Notes: a model not told the origin generated them from the sequence alone. A stretch of 15,346 nucleotides of DNA from Candidatus Melainabacteria bacterium (GCA_023250175.1 JAHFBD010000024.1:1-15346), one strand, 5' to 3'; shown: positions 7,228-13,488, counted from the first letter of the stretch. Made by a program: numbers and translations.

Positions 7228-8295
7228 TTATTTCAACAAAACATCAGGGAAATATTTTTTAACCCATTTCCTTAGGGAAGAAAAGTAATCAGTGACGGAC
7301 GGGTGATCCGACGTTCCTAGGCTATTATGACCAATGCCCTGTAAAATAAAGATTTCCTTATTTGTTCCAGGGACATTCTTGTATACTTGTTTTGATTGTT
7401 CATTGGGTGTATCTTTATCCATATCACCACAAGCAACATGTACAGGTATTGAAACAGATTTGGCTAATCTTTTAGCATTAAACTTATCATCTGGAAGAAA
7501 ATAAGCAGGTACTTCAGGAACTCGCCATCTAGTAATGTCTCTGACAGAACTAAAAGGATATAACATAGCCATAGCCCCCAGAGGTTTCTTTTGTTGTTTC
7601 AGTATTGAATAGGCTTCAAGTGCAATTGGACCACCTAAAGAAATTCCAACAAAGATTATGTTTTTACTATCATAGCCTTTTATCTTTGTTGCGTAGTCAT
7701 ACATCCTAATTGCATCTTTTGTAACTCCATCAATAGTTGGTGTGCCTTCAGAAAGCCCATAGCCTCTATAATCAACACATAAGACATTTGTATTTAATTC
7801 TTTTTGTATTCTTAAACAGTTTGGAATATCTTCAAATATAGTACTGCCAAAACCATGTAAGAAAATAGCTAGTACTTTTGAATTAGGGCTTTCAAAGAGA
7901 TGTCCATATAAAGTAGGCTCTCCTTTATTTTCTAACTTGATTAAGCTATTCATATCTATGTTTGGAGGAAGAGGATCACTAAGATCAGTTCTAAACAAAT
8001 GTTTATTTAATTCTTTTTCAATAAACTTGTCTATTCCTAAATCTATTTTCAATACATGTGCTAAAGAGTTAGTCAGCTGAAGTCCAAGCGTTGTACCCTT
8101 AAATAAAAACTGACCTATACTACTTTGTTTAGACCATTTTAAAAATTTTAATAAAAAGCTGGATTTGGTTTTGTTCTCGGCAGGTAGACTTGATGCTAAT
8201 GCAGAAATACCAGGCCTGGCATTTGTATTTTGGCATATCCTCTGAGGTATGCTGGCATGAGTTCCTATAGGTTTTATAAGAGATACTGTTGACAT
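7228..8295 (-). CDS. Alpha/beta hydrolase, serine type
   Basis: A 355-residue protein whose C-terminal two thirds form an alpha/beta-hydrolase domain close to the BEM46/ABHD13-17 type. An oxyanion motif FLHGFG is at 145-150, DYRGYGLSEG at 175-184, and the nucleophile elbow GISLGG at 217-222 (Ser219). The likely acid is Asp293 in CGDMDKDTP and the histidine is His323 in GIGHNSL. All three triad residues are present. About 135 residues precede the domain: a low-complexity start (THASIPQRICQNTNARPG) and an amphipathic helical part. No signal peptide is seen. Substrate unknown; esterase, thioesterase or acyl-protein hydrolase are all possible. It converges on the Fe-S oxidoreductase (35-bp gap) and starts 111 bp behind the epimerase gene, with a possible -10 TAGAAT about 20 bases before the ATG. 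Confidence 0.87.
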   Translation of the reverse strand: MSTVSLIKPIGTHASIPQRICQNTNARPGISALASSLPAENKTKSSFLLKFLKWSKQSSIGQFLFKGTTLGLQLTNSLAHVLKIDLGIDKFIEKELNKHLFRTDLSDPLPPNIDMNSLIKLENKGEPTLYGHLFESPNSKVLAIFLHGFGSTIFEDIPNCLRIQKELNTNVLCVDYRGYGLSEGTPTIDGVTKDAIRMYDYATKIKGYDSKNIIFVGISLGGPIALEAYSILKQQKKPLGAMAMLYPFSSVRDITRWRVPEVPAYFLPDDKFNAKRLAKSVSIPVHVACGDMDKDTPNEQSKQVYKNVPGTNKEIFILQGIGHNSLGTSDHPSVTDYFSSLRKWVKKYFPDVLLK

Positions 8296-8406
8296 TAATG
8301 TGTTTAATTAGTTGTATTCTATCGTAAAGTTAGAACAAATAAAAGAGTGTTGTAAGACACATTACTTTTCTTCTTTGACCTTCTTTTTAAAAATCAAAGA
8401 TTTAGT

Positions 8407-9375
8407 TTAGACAAGGATAGAATTCTTATCTTTTAGATACCACTCTACAAACTTTTTAATTCCTTCTTCTGGAGCAGTTTGCGGCTTATAATTTAAAAGT
8501 TTTGCAGCCTTGCTTACATCTGCATATGTAAGTGGTACATCTCCTGCTTGTGATGGCTGCCAGTCTATAACTGCTTTTTTATTAAGTGCATGTTCAATGA
8601 GTTTTACTAAGTCAGTTACAGAGGTAGTGTGTGATTCTCCCAGGTTAAATATTTCAAAACTAGTTTTAGTGTATTTAATTGATGACATAATTCCATCAAT
8701 GATTTCAGTAACATATGTAAAATCTCTCTTATATTGCCCATCACCAAAGATAGGAATCGGTTTACTTTCACTGATTAGTTTTGTGAATTTATGAATAGCA
8801 AGATCAGGTCTTTGACGAGGTCCATAAACAGTAAAAAAACGAAGACAAATTATTGGTAGTTTAAACAAATGGTTATAAGTTCGGCAGTAATTTTCACCAG
8901 TTAGTTTACTAACTCCATAAGGTGAAATTGGTTTTAGCTCCAATTCAGTTTCTTTAAAAGGAGTATTTTTACATTCTCCATAGACAGAGCTGCTAGATCC
9001 AAAAATAAACTTTTGGCAATTATTATTTTTTGCAGACTCTAAAAGATTTAATGTGCCAAGAACATTAACTTCTTCGTATAAGATTGGCTGTAATAATGAT
9101 GGTCTGACCCCAGCTCGTGCAGCTAGATGTACTACAGCCTCTGGTTTTTCTTTATTGAATAGATCTTCTACAAATGATTTTTGTCTTATATCAAACTTAT
9201 AAGAGAAAAAGTTCTTATTATTTTTAAAACTAAGAATATTTTTTTCTTTAATACTAGGATCGTAATAGTCATTGAAGTCATCAATACCTACTACTTGATA
9301 TCCTTCATCTAGTAGCTTTTCAGTTAAATGACTTCCAATAAATCCTGCAAAACCAGTTACTAAGATCTTAGGCAT
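8407..9375 (-). CDS. NAD-dependent nucleotide-sugar epimerase (UDP-glucuronate 4-epimerase-like)
   Basis: An extended short-chain dehydrogenase/reductase of 322 residues. The NAD-binding GFAGFIG is at 8-14, HLAARAGVRPSL at 83-94, the catalytic serine region FGSSSSVYG at 125-133, and the YxxxK motif with Tyr153 and Lys157 in SPYGVSKLTGEN. FTVYGPRQRPDLAIHKF further on is typical of UDP-glucuronate 4-epimerases and related UDP-glucose/GlcNAc epimerases. It would supply an epimerised sugar nucleotide for surface polysaccharide, consistent with kdsB in the same window, although exact substrate cannot be read from sequence. Its ATG overlaps the last 8 bases of the upstream 97-aa gene, so translation is probably coupled. 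Confidence 0.88.
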   Translation of the reverse strand: MPKILVTGFAGFIGSHLTEKLLDEGYQVVGIDDFNDYYDPSIKEKNILSFKNNKNFFSYKFDIRQKSFVEDLFNKEKPEAVVHLAARAGVRPSLLQPILYEEVNVLGTLNLLESAKNNNCQKFIFGSSSSVYGECKNTPFKETELELKPISPYGVSKLTGENYCRTYNHLFKLPIICLRFFTVYGPRQRPDLAIHKFTKLISESKPIPIFGDGQYKRDFTYVTEIIDGIMSSIKYTKTSFEIFNLGESHTTSVTDLVKLIEHALNKKAVIDWQPSQAGDVPLTYADVSKAAKLLNYKPQTAPEEGIKKFVEWYLKDKNSILV

Positions 9376-9661
9376 GTAAAAAATCCTTAGGCTTTACTCC
9401 ACTTGCCCATGATTCAAACTCTTTTTCTTCAAGTATATTAGTCATTCTAATTAATGAACTTAATAGGTTTTCTCCTTGCTTATTCTTCGGTACTATACTG
9501 CCATCTTCTATAATAAGGAGCTCATTATGCAAAACTTTTTGATAATTTTTCTTTGGTAGTGAAGCAAGCTCTAACTTAAGCCAGCTTATAAGAACTTCTT
9601 TTACTTGTTTCTTTTTCCCTTTGTTTTTATGATAATAACTAACAAATTCTTCTAAAATCAT
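9368..9661 (-). CDS. Hypothetical protein, 97 aa, coupled to the epimerase gene
   Basis: Not recognised. A basic, helical N-terminal half (EEFVSYYHKNKGKKKQVKEVLISWLKLEL) is followed by KKNYQKVLHNELLIIEDGSIVP and a C-terminal acidic helix. There is no signal peptide or membrane segment. Its stop overlaps the epimerase start by 8 bp on the minus strand, so the two are one transcription unit and the small protein probably works with it or regulates it; that is positional inference. AGGAAA occurs 21 bases before the ATG, too far for a normal Shine-Dalgarno. A palindrome lies in the promoter region upstream. Confidence 0.7.
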   Translation of the reverse strand: MILEEFVSYYHKNKGKKKQVKEVLISWLKLELASLPKKNYQKVLHNELLIIEDGSIVPKNKQGENLLSSLIRMTNILEEKEFESWASGVKPKDFLHA

Positions 9662-9713
9662 TTTGGACTACGCTTGTTTCCTTTCTATTGATTTTAAATT
9701 TTGTGCTCTCGTT

Positions 9714-9726
9714 GTTACATTGTAAC
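9714..9726. promoter_or_regulatory. Palindrome GTTACA-T-TGTAAC over the -10 (candidate operator)
   Basis: A perfect 6-1-6 inverted repeat overlaps the predicted -10 of the minus-strand unit. A further half site TGTAAC occurs at 9791-9796 in TTTGTAACTTTG, so a dimeric repressor could bind here. The regulator is unknown. Confidence 0.4.
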
Positions 9727-9749
9727 CTTGTATAACAGATATATGTCAA
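9719..9749 (-). promoter_or_regulatory. Candidate promoter for the 97-aa/epimerase unit
   Basis: On the minus strand TTGACA (9744-9749, perfect) and TACAAT (9719-9724) are 19 bases apart. A second TTGACA lies 11 bases further upstream (9755-9760). The spacer is longer than ideal. The -10 sits inside a palindrome. Confidence 0.4.
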
Positions 9750-9759
9750 GAACCTGTCA

Positions 9760-9793
9760 ACAAATTGAATGAACTATAAAGTGTACAATTTGT
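9760..9793. repeat. 8-bp inverted repeat ACAAATTG / CAATTTGT
   Basis: ACAAATTG (9760-9767) and CAATTTGT (9786-9793) are separated by 18 bases in the 263-bp divergent gap between the 97-aa gene and the 69-aa gene. It may be an operator or a small hairpin; AT-rich composition makes chance plausible. Confidence 0.35.
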
Positions 9794-9869
9794 AACTTTG
9801 CAAGAGCCTTGTTAGTTCTACAATACAAAAAGTTCCGTCCTTGTCAAGAATTGTTTTTAGCTCTGCAAA

Positions 9870-9897
9870 TTGCTAATCTAATCAGGTTACTTAATAT
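9870..9897 (+). promoter_or_regulatory. Candidate promoter for the 69-aa gene
   Basis: TTGCTA (9870-9875), a 16-base spacer, then TAATAT (9892-9897). The expected leader is about 21 bases, with a weak AGAAG before the ATG at 9925. Confidence 0.35.
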
Positions 9898-9924
9898 AAA
9901 AATGTAAAGAAATAAGAAGATTTT

Positions 9925-10134
9925 ATGGCATATATCAGTACATTACAAATTAATGATGATCAAGCAAATAGCAAAAATAAGACAGAAAGGGTAACAAGCT
10001 TATTACCTTATTATGTTGAGCTTTATAAAGCTAGCAATAAAACAATTAAAATTCCTTGTGCAAATGAACTGGTTGCAAAGAAGTTATTAGATAGAGTTAA
10101 AGGATTACAAGCCACAATCAAACCGAAGACTTAG
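9925..10134 (+). CDS. Hypothetical protein, 69 aa
   Basis: Not recognised. Residues 1-20 are polar (MAYISTLQINDDQANSKNKT), followed by LLPYYVELYKASNKTIKIP and a C-terminal amphipathic helix ANELVAKKLLDRVKGLQ. There are no cysteines, no signal peptide and no membrane segment. It is convergent with acpS and the two coding ends overlap by 17 bp, so its transcript is antisense to the acpS 3' end. A weak promoter and ribosome site support expression, but the gene rests mainly on its open frame and start context. Confidence 0.6.
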   Translation: MAYISTLQINDDQANSKNKTERVTSLLPYYVELYKASNKTIKIPCANELVAKKLLDRVKGLQATIKPKT

Positions 10135-10534
10135 TGTTTATAGCTATTACCATAGCAATTGCAAAATCTTTTTCATGAGATATTGATACTTCAAAATCAG
10201 ACAAGTTTTTTTCTTTTGCTTTTTGCCTTGCTCTTTTATGTAAAACTATTTTAGGAGCCCCACTTTTTTCTCTTATGATTTCAATCTCTTTAAAGTAAAC
10301 CCCACGTAAACCAGTACCAAGTACTTTTGATGTGGCTTCTTTAGCAGCAAATCGCCCAGCTAATTTATACACTAAGCTTTTTTTGTTTGAGGTAATATAT
10401 TTGATTTCTTTATTTGTAAAAATTCTTTCTAGAAATTTTTTACCCAAATTTTTATAAGCTAAACTAACACGATTTATCTGACAAATATCAATGCCAATTT
10501 TGATCTTTGGGAGCTTAAGTTTTTTAAGAGACAT
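10118..10534 (-). CDS. acpS: Holo-[acyl-carrier-protein] synthase
   Basis: Transfers 4'-phosphopantetheine from CoA to the serine of apo-ACP, needed for fatty-acid synthesis. The family signature is complete: IGIDICQINRV near the N-terminus (Asp for Mg), FTNKEI, then KLAGRFAAKEATSKVLGTG with the catalytic FAAKEA glutamate, and VSISHEKDFAIAMVIA near the end. I chose the ATG at 10534 (138 residues). The frame stays open to a TTG at 10585, but that adds a 17-residue tail outside the family, while a TAAAAT (10542-10547) ends seven bases before the 10534 ATG and would start the mRNA there. The 3' end overlaps the convergent 69-aa gene by 17 bp. It is divergent from the methyltransferase gene. Confidence 0.92.
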   Translation of the reverse strand: MSLKKLKLPKIKIGIDICQINRVSLAYKNLGKKFLERIFTNKEIKYITSNKKSLVYKLAGRFAAKEATSKVLGTGLRGVYFKEIEIIREKSGAPKIVLHKRARQKAKEKNLSDFEVSISHEKDFAIAMVIAINTKSSV

Positions 10535-10541
10535 AGTTTTA

Positions 10542-10547
10542 ATTTTA
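10542..10547 (-). promoter_or_regulatory. -10 element for acpS (decides the start)
   Basis: TAAAAT on the minus strand ends seven bases before the ATG at 10534, giving a leaderless transcript that excludes the upstream TTG. A -35 is not clear. Confidence 0.45.
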
Positions 10548-10645
10548 CTGGATTCTATGAATTGGATTAGTCTATAGGTAGGCAATTTGCCTTTAAAACC
10601 TTATACATAGATTAAAATACTGCAATTATTATTACAGATTTAATT

Positions 10646-10675
10646 TTGACAAGCCAAGTAAATACTTTGTATTAT
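10646..10675 (+). promoter_or_regulatory. Promoter of the methyltransferase gene (decides the start)
   Basis: A perfect TTGACA (10646-10651), an 18-base spacer and TATTAT (10670-10675). The -10 covers the first possible ATG at 10674, so transcription starting about seven bases later falls at the second in-frame ATG (10683). Confidence 0.6.
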
Positions 10676-10682
10676 GAACATA

Positions 10683-11384
10683 ATGGAAATTCAAAAACCA
10701 ATCATTGGGAAAAGTACTATACCAGCAAATATATATAGGGACTTGGATCTTACAGGAACGTTTAAGGTTGGATTTATTGGTGCCACAGAATTACTTGGTG
10801 ATATAAGGGGTCTTTATGGTTTGGATAAAGGTTGTGGTAATGGCCGCTCAACAAAGTTTCTAGATAAACTAGGCGCAAAAGCAGAAGGGATTGATATAGA
10901 TCAAGACATGGTTAACACTGCGCAGAGATTAACTCCTCACTTATCATTTAAAGTTTCAACCTATGATCATATTCCTTTTGAAGATAATGAGTTTGACTTT
11001 GTATTTAGTGCTCTTACTCATGTTGAGAGTGATCCTACTAAGAATTATGCTATTAAGTCAGACAGAGAAGTCTTGCGAGTATTAAAGCCAGGAGGGTTTT
11101 ATGTAATTGTCACATCAAATCCAGCTATGTGGGGCCATGAATATATATCATTTAAAAGTTCATTTCCACCAACTTTTTCTAGCAAGAGTGGAGAACGGGT
11201 TAATATAACATTTAAAGACAAAGTACAAGTTACATTTCAGGATTATTATTGGCAAGAAGAAGATTATAAAAGAATTTTAACTGAAGCAGGATTTGAAGAT
11301 AAGTTTGAAATAGTTAAACCGTTGCCTATAAATGACTTGTGTACTATTCCACCAGCTATGGTTATAAAAGCGTTTAAAAAGTAG
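10683..11384 (+). CDS. Class I SAM-dependent methyltransferase
   Basis: Rossmann-fold methyltransferase of the Methyltransf_11 (UbiE/small-molecule) type, 233 residues from this start. Motif I is GLDKGCGNGRS at about residues 46-56, the acidic residue after strand 2 is in GIDIDQDMV (about 69-77), motif II is FDFVFSALTHVE (105-115) and motif III is VLRVLKPGGFYVIVTS. The C-terminal half has FQDYYWQEEDYKRILTEAGF, a usual substrate-lid and final-strand region. The substrate cannot be named. An in-frame ATG at 10674 lies inside the -10 hexamer, so the ATG at 10683 is preferred and the mRNA would be leaderless. It stands alone, divergent from acpS and followed by tRNA-Asn. Confidence 0.87.
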   Translation: MEIQKPIIGKSTIPANIYRDLDLTGTFKVGFIGATELLGDIRGLYGLDKGCGNGRSTKFLDKLGAKAEGIDIDQDMVNTAQRLTPHLSFKVSTYDHIPFEDNEFDFVFSALTHVESDPTKNYAIKSDREVLRVLKPGGFYVIVTSNPAMWGHEYISFKSSFPPTFSSKSGERVNITFKDKVQVTFQDYYWQEEDYKRILTEAGFEDKFEIVKPLPINDLCTIPPAMVIKAFKK

Positions 11385-11418
11385 GTCTTTTAAGTGATTT
11401 ATAGAAAACGATATACAG

Positions 11419-11447
11419 CTGACATACTATTTAAAATGCGGTATTAT
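11419..11447 (+). promoter_or_regulatory. Promoter upstream of tRNA-Asn
   Basis: CTGACA (11419-11424), exactly 17 bases, then TATTAT (11442-11447). It would give a 65-base 5' leader. A nearer -10, TATGAT (11503-11508), would start four bases before the mature tRNA but lacks a -35. An AGAAAAA-GAT-TTTTTCT hairpin (11467-11483) lies in the longer leader. Confidence 0.45.
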
Positions 11448-11518
11448 AAACAAATATCAGAACAAGAGAAAAAGATTTTTTCTGATTCTCTGGTATCTGA
11501 TTTATGATCTCTGAATAT

Positions 11519-11590
11519 TCCCAGGTAGCTCAGTGGTAGAGCGGTCGGCTGTTAACCGATTGGTCGGAGGTTCGAGCCCTCTCCTGGGAG
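11519..11590 (+). tRNA. tRNA-Asn (anticodon GTT)
   Basis: A full 72-base cloverleaf. The acceptor TCCCAGG pairs with CCTGGGA (11583-11589), with discriminator G at 11590. The D-arm is GCTC-AGTGGTA-GAGC, the anticodon arm GTCGG-CTGTTAA-CCGAT (GTT at positions 34-36, with one G-T closing pair), the variable loop TGGTC, and the T-arm GGAGG-TTCGAGC-CCTCT. CCA is not encoded; a T5-A-T6 run follows at once and may end transcription. The convergent fic gene ends three bases downstream. Confidence 0.96.
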
Positions 11591-11601
11591 TTTTTATTTT
11601 T
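11586..11601. repeat. Direct repeat copy 1 (tRNA-Asn 3' end), candidate att site
   Basis: GGGAGTTTTTATTTTT begins with the last five bases of the tRNA gene. The identical 16-mer recurs at 12788-12803, and the pair encloses the fic gene with its promoter. Half of the repeat is T-rich, so chance is not excluded. Confidence 0.45.
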
Positions 11602-12655
11602 TAACTTTATATCTTGTAGCCCGTCCCATACCAATCCTATTGATTTTTTTCAAATCAAGCAACTTATTAAGTATTTGATTTATTGTAGGTCTAGGAATTT
11701 TCAGTTTAGTCTCGATCATACGTGGTGTAACTTCATCTTGTTTTTGAATAAACTCCCAAAGTTCCAATTGCTTCTTAGAAAGAATAACTTCAATATTATC
11801 CTCTGTAAGCAAGCTAATTGCTTGATTAGATTGTTTAAGTAAAACATCAAAAAAGAAATCTAACCAAGGAAATATATTTTCTTTCTTAGTTTTAAAAGTC
11901 TTTTGAGTTTTTCTTAATGCTAAGTAATAGTCAGGTTTATTGTCTTCAATAATTTTTTCATGTGAAATATAAGGCATATATAAATAGTCTGCTTTTAAAA
12001 GAAGTAAATTAGTTAATATTCTTGAGACCCTTCCGTTTCCATCTTGAAATGGATGTATTTGAAGAAACTCTACTATAAAATTTCCTATTACTAAAAGAGG
12101 ATGAAATAGCTCACGTTTTAAAGTTTCTTTTGTCCAATCAACTAACTCAAGCATTTCTTTAGGAGTTAAATATGCTGAGGTTGTATTAAAGAGTACTCCT
12201 AATGACTCTCCCGCTTCATTTATCATTAAAACTTTATTTTCAGTTTTCTTATATTCACCCCTATGTAACTTATCTTTTTCTACATATTTTAGAAGCTCCT
12301 TATGAAAATGCTTGATTGTGCTTTCATTAAATCCAATGATTTCCCATGAATTAAATACATTTTCTAAAAGTTCATAATAGCCTTTTACTTCTTGCTTATC
12401 TCTATCAGAGAACTTTTGCATTGAAAGCCCCTTAAGAAGTTTTTCTATATCTTTGTCTGTTAATTTTGCTCCTTCAATTCTTGTAGATGCACCTGTAGAT
12501 GTAACTAGGACTGACTTTTTTAGTCTTCCAAGGATTTGAGGATTTAAATCGACCCCACCTATCCATCTACCTTTCAGTTCATCAATCTTGGTTATTTTTG
12601 ACCAGATTGAAGATGGTAAATTACTTAACCTATTGTTAAATCTCTGTTTTGGCAT
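11594..12655 (-). CDS. Fic-domain protein adenylyltransferase with C-terminal winged helix
   Basis: A 353-residue Fic protein. The catalytic motif HPFQDGNGR is at 201-209 and is complete, with His201 as base, so AMP (or another nucleotide) transfer to a target hydroxyl is expected. An N-terminal inhibitory helix motif S57-TRI-E61-G62 matches the (S/T)xxxE(G/N) of self-inhibited class II Fic enzymes. This means control is in cis, and no separate antitoxin gene is needed or seen. The flap region HRGEYKKTENKV (131-142) is also typical. Residues 290-353 form a winged-helix domain (LWEFIQKQDEVTPRMIETKLKIPRPTINQIL), common in this Fic group. The family size is normal. The gene lies between tRNA-Asn and a repeat of the tRNA end, which suggests acquisition. 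Targets are unknown. Confidence 0.92.
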   Translation of the reverse strand: MPKQRFNNRLSNLPSSIWSKITKIDELKGRWIGGVDLNPQILGRLKKSVLVTSTGASTRIEGAKLTDKDIEKLLKGLSMQKFSDRDKQEVKGYYELLENVFNSWEIIGFNESTIKHFHKELLKYVEKDKLHRGEYKKTENKVLMINEAGESLGVLFNTTSAYLTPKEMLELVDWTKETLKRELFHPLLVIGNFIVEFLQIHPFQDGNGRVSRILTNLLLLKADYLYMPYISHEKIIEDNKPDYYLALRKTQKTFKTKKENIFPWLDFFFDVLLKQSNQAISLLTEDNIEVILSKKQLELWEFIQKQDEVTPRMIETKLKIPRPTINQILNKLLDLKKINRIGMGRATRYKVKK

Positions 12656-12666
12656 AATCTAACATC

Positions 12667-12672
12667 ATTATA
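12667..12672 (-). promoter_or_regulatory. Proximal -10 of fic
   Basis: TATAAT on the minus strand ends 11 bases before the fic ATG, giving a predicted leader of only four or five bases without a Shine-Dalgarno. No -35 is found at 17 bases, where the 10-bp repeats lie instead. Confidence 0.45.
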
Positions 12673-12679
12673 TCTTAAC

Positions 12680-12709
12680 TATATAAGATTATATAGGATT
12701 ATATAAGAT
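12680..12709. repeat. Three 10-bp direct repeats upstream of fic (TATATAAGAT)
   Basis: TATATAAGAT, TATATAGGAT and TATATAAGAT are exactly adjacent. On the fic strand two of the unit junctions read TATAAT, so -10-like hexamers recur every 10 bp. The repeat spacing of one helical turn would place bound proteins on one DNA face. Confidence 0.7.
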
Positions 12710-12787
12710 TGATTCATTTAAGCTGCCTTGTTACAGTAAATACTAAGCTTTTCCAGTATTATTCTAGTTCGGATTTCATACGCTACG

Positions 12788-12803
12788 GGGAGTTTTTATT
12801 TTT
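12788..12803. repeat. Direct repeat copy 2 (distal side of fic)
   Basis: GGGAGTTTTTATTTTT, identical to the sequence at the 3' end of tRNA-Asn (11586-11601). It lies 132 bp upstream of the fic start codon. Confidence 0.45.
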
Positions 12804-12864
12804 CCAAATCCAATTCTTTATTTTAAGTTAGTTTTGTTTAGTAAAAATTAGTTTTGAGCTTTGT

Positions 12865-12870
12865 TATAAT
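12865..12870 (+). promoter_or_regulatory. -10 element for the HEAT-repeat gene
   Basis: A perfect TATAAT ends nine bases before the ATG at 12880, so the leader should be two or three bases. A -35 is not seen at the normal distance. Confidence 0.5.
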
Positions 12871-12879
12871 TTTATTCTT

Positions 12880-13356
12880 ATGTCAAATTCCATAAGGCCA
12901 ATTGGAGAGCTAAATCCTAAGCCAGTAAATGTGCTCAAGGTTACTTTAAATGTTGTTACTGATCCTGAAGAATGTTGTAAATTAGAGGAAGAACAATTAG
13001 CACGAGCTAGAAAAAATCTACAATCTCCAGATTGGTTACGTAGATTTGTAACTGTTCAGTGGTTAAGTTTTTCCTATAGCTGTTCTGTTATAAAGCCAAG
13101 ATTTTCTGAAATTGCTGTTCCTTTATTAATAGAAACTCTAAATGATTCAGATCCTAATATTCGCCGAGAAGCAGTTGTCTCATTAGGAAAAATAGGTGAT
13201 CAAAGAGCTATTGAACCAATAACTAAACTTTTACATGATCCAGAAGTTTCCAATTGTGCAAGAACAGTATTGAAGAACTTAAATCCATCATTTCTTAATA
13301 AAGTGGTTAGTTGCTTATCTTATCCTTTTTCACATAGAACAAGAGAACAGGATTAG
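12880..13356 (+). CDS. HEAT-repeat protein (PBS-lyase-like), 158 aa
   Basis: A small helical-repeat protein. Residues 76-135 contain HEAT units of the PBS-lyase type: IAVPLLIETLNDSDPNIRREAVVSLGKIGD and RAIEPITKLLHDPEVSNCARTVLKNL. A less regular helix pair precedes them (EEEQLARARKNLQSPDWLRRFVTVQWL). Such domains bind other proteins and have no catalysis of their own. The N-terminus (MSNSIRPIGELNPKPVNV) and C-terminus (YPFSHRTREQD) are unstructured. There is no signal peptide. The start is supported by TATAAT directly upstream. No partner is suggested by the neighbours. Confidence 0.83.
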   Translation: MSNSIRPIGELNPKPVNVLKVTLNVVTDPEECCKLEEEQLARARKNLQSPDWLRRFVTVQWLSFSYSCSVIKPRFSEIAVPLLIETLNDSDPNIRREAVVSLGKIGDQRAIEPITKLLHDPEVSNCARTVLKNLNPSFLNKVVSCLSYPFSHRTREQD

Positions 13357-13431
13357 TGATCTTTAATAAAAATTTGAGCTAGCTACTTCAAGCAACCTTC
13401 CTAAAAATATAAGGCTTTTCTTGGATAATAC

Positions 13432-13467
13432 AAGTTACCGCTCAAGCTTTGCTTGAGCAGCAAACTT
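13432..13467. other. Stable hairpin, 8-bp stem plus outer 5-bp stem
   Basis: GCTCAAGC-TTT-GCTTGAGC (13440-13458) is perfect. Outside it AAGTT (13432-13436) pairs with AACTT (13463-13467) across a 3x4 internal loop. No T-run follows, so it is not a standard terminator. Confidence 0.5.
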
Positions 13468-13488
13468 CCTTAACTAGAGGGAATCACA

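Noticed and set aside
8340..8375. GTGT…ACAC hairpin between epimerase and hydrolase as a terminator
   Set aside because: Only a 4-bp stem; too weak to call despite the TCTTTT that follows on the minus strand.
8510..8794. Plus-strand open frame opposite the epimerase
   Set aside because: Antisense shadow of a conserved gene with no ribosome site.
11594..12655. Fic as the toxin of a two-gene toxin-antitoxin pair
   Set aside because: The inhibitory (S/T)xxxEG helix is inside the protein itself (residues 57-62), and no small antitoxin gene is adjacent.
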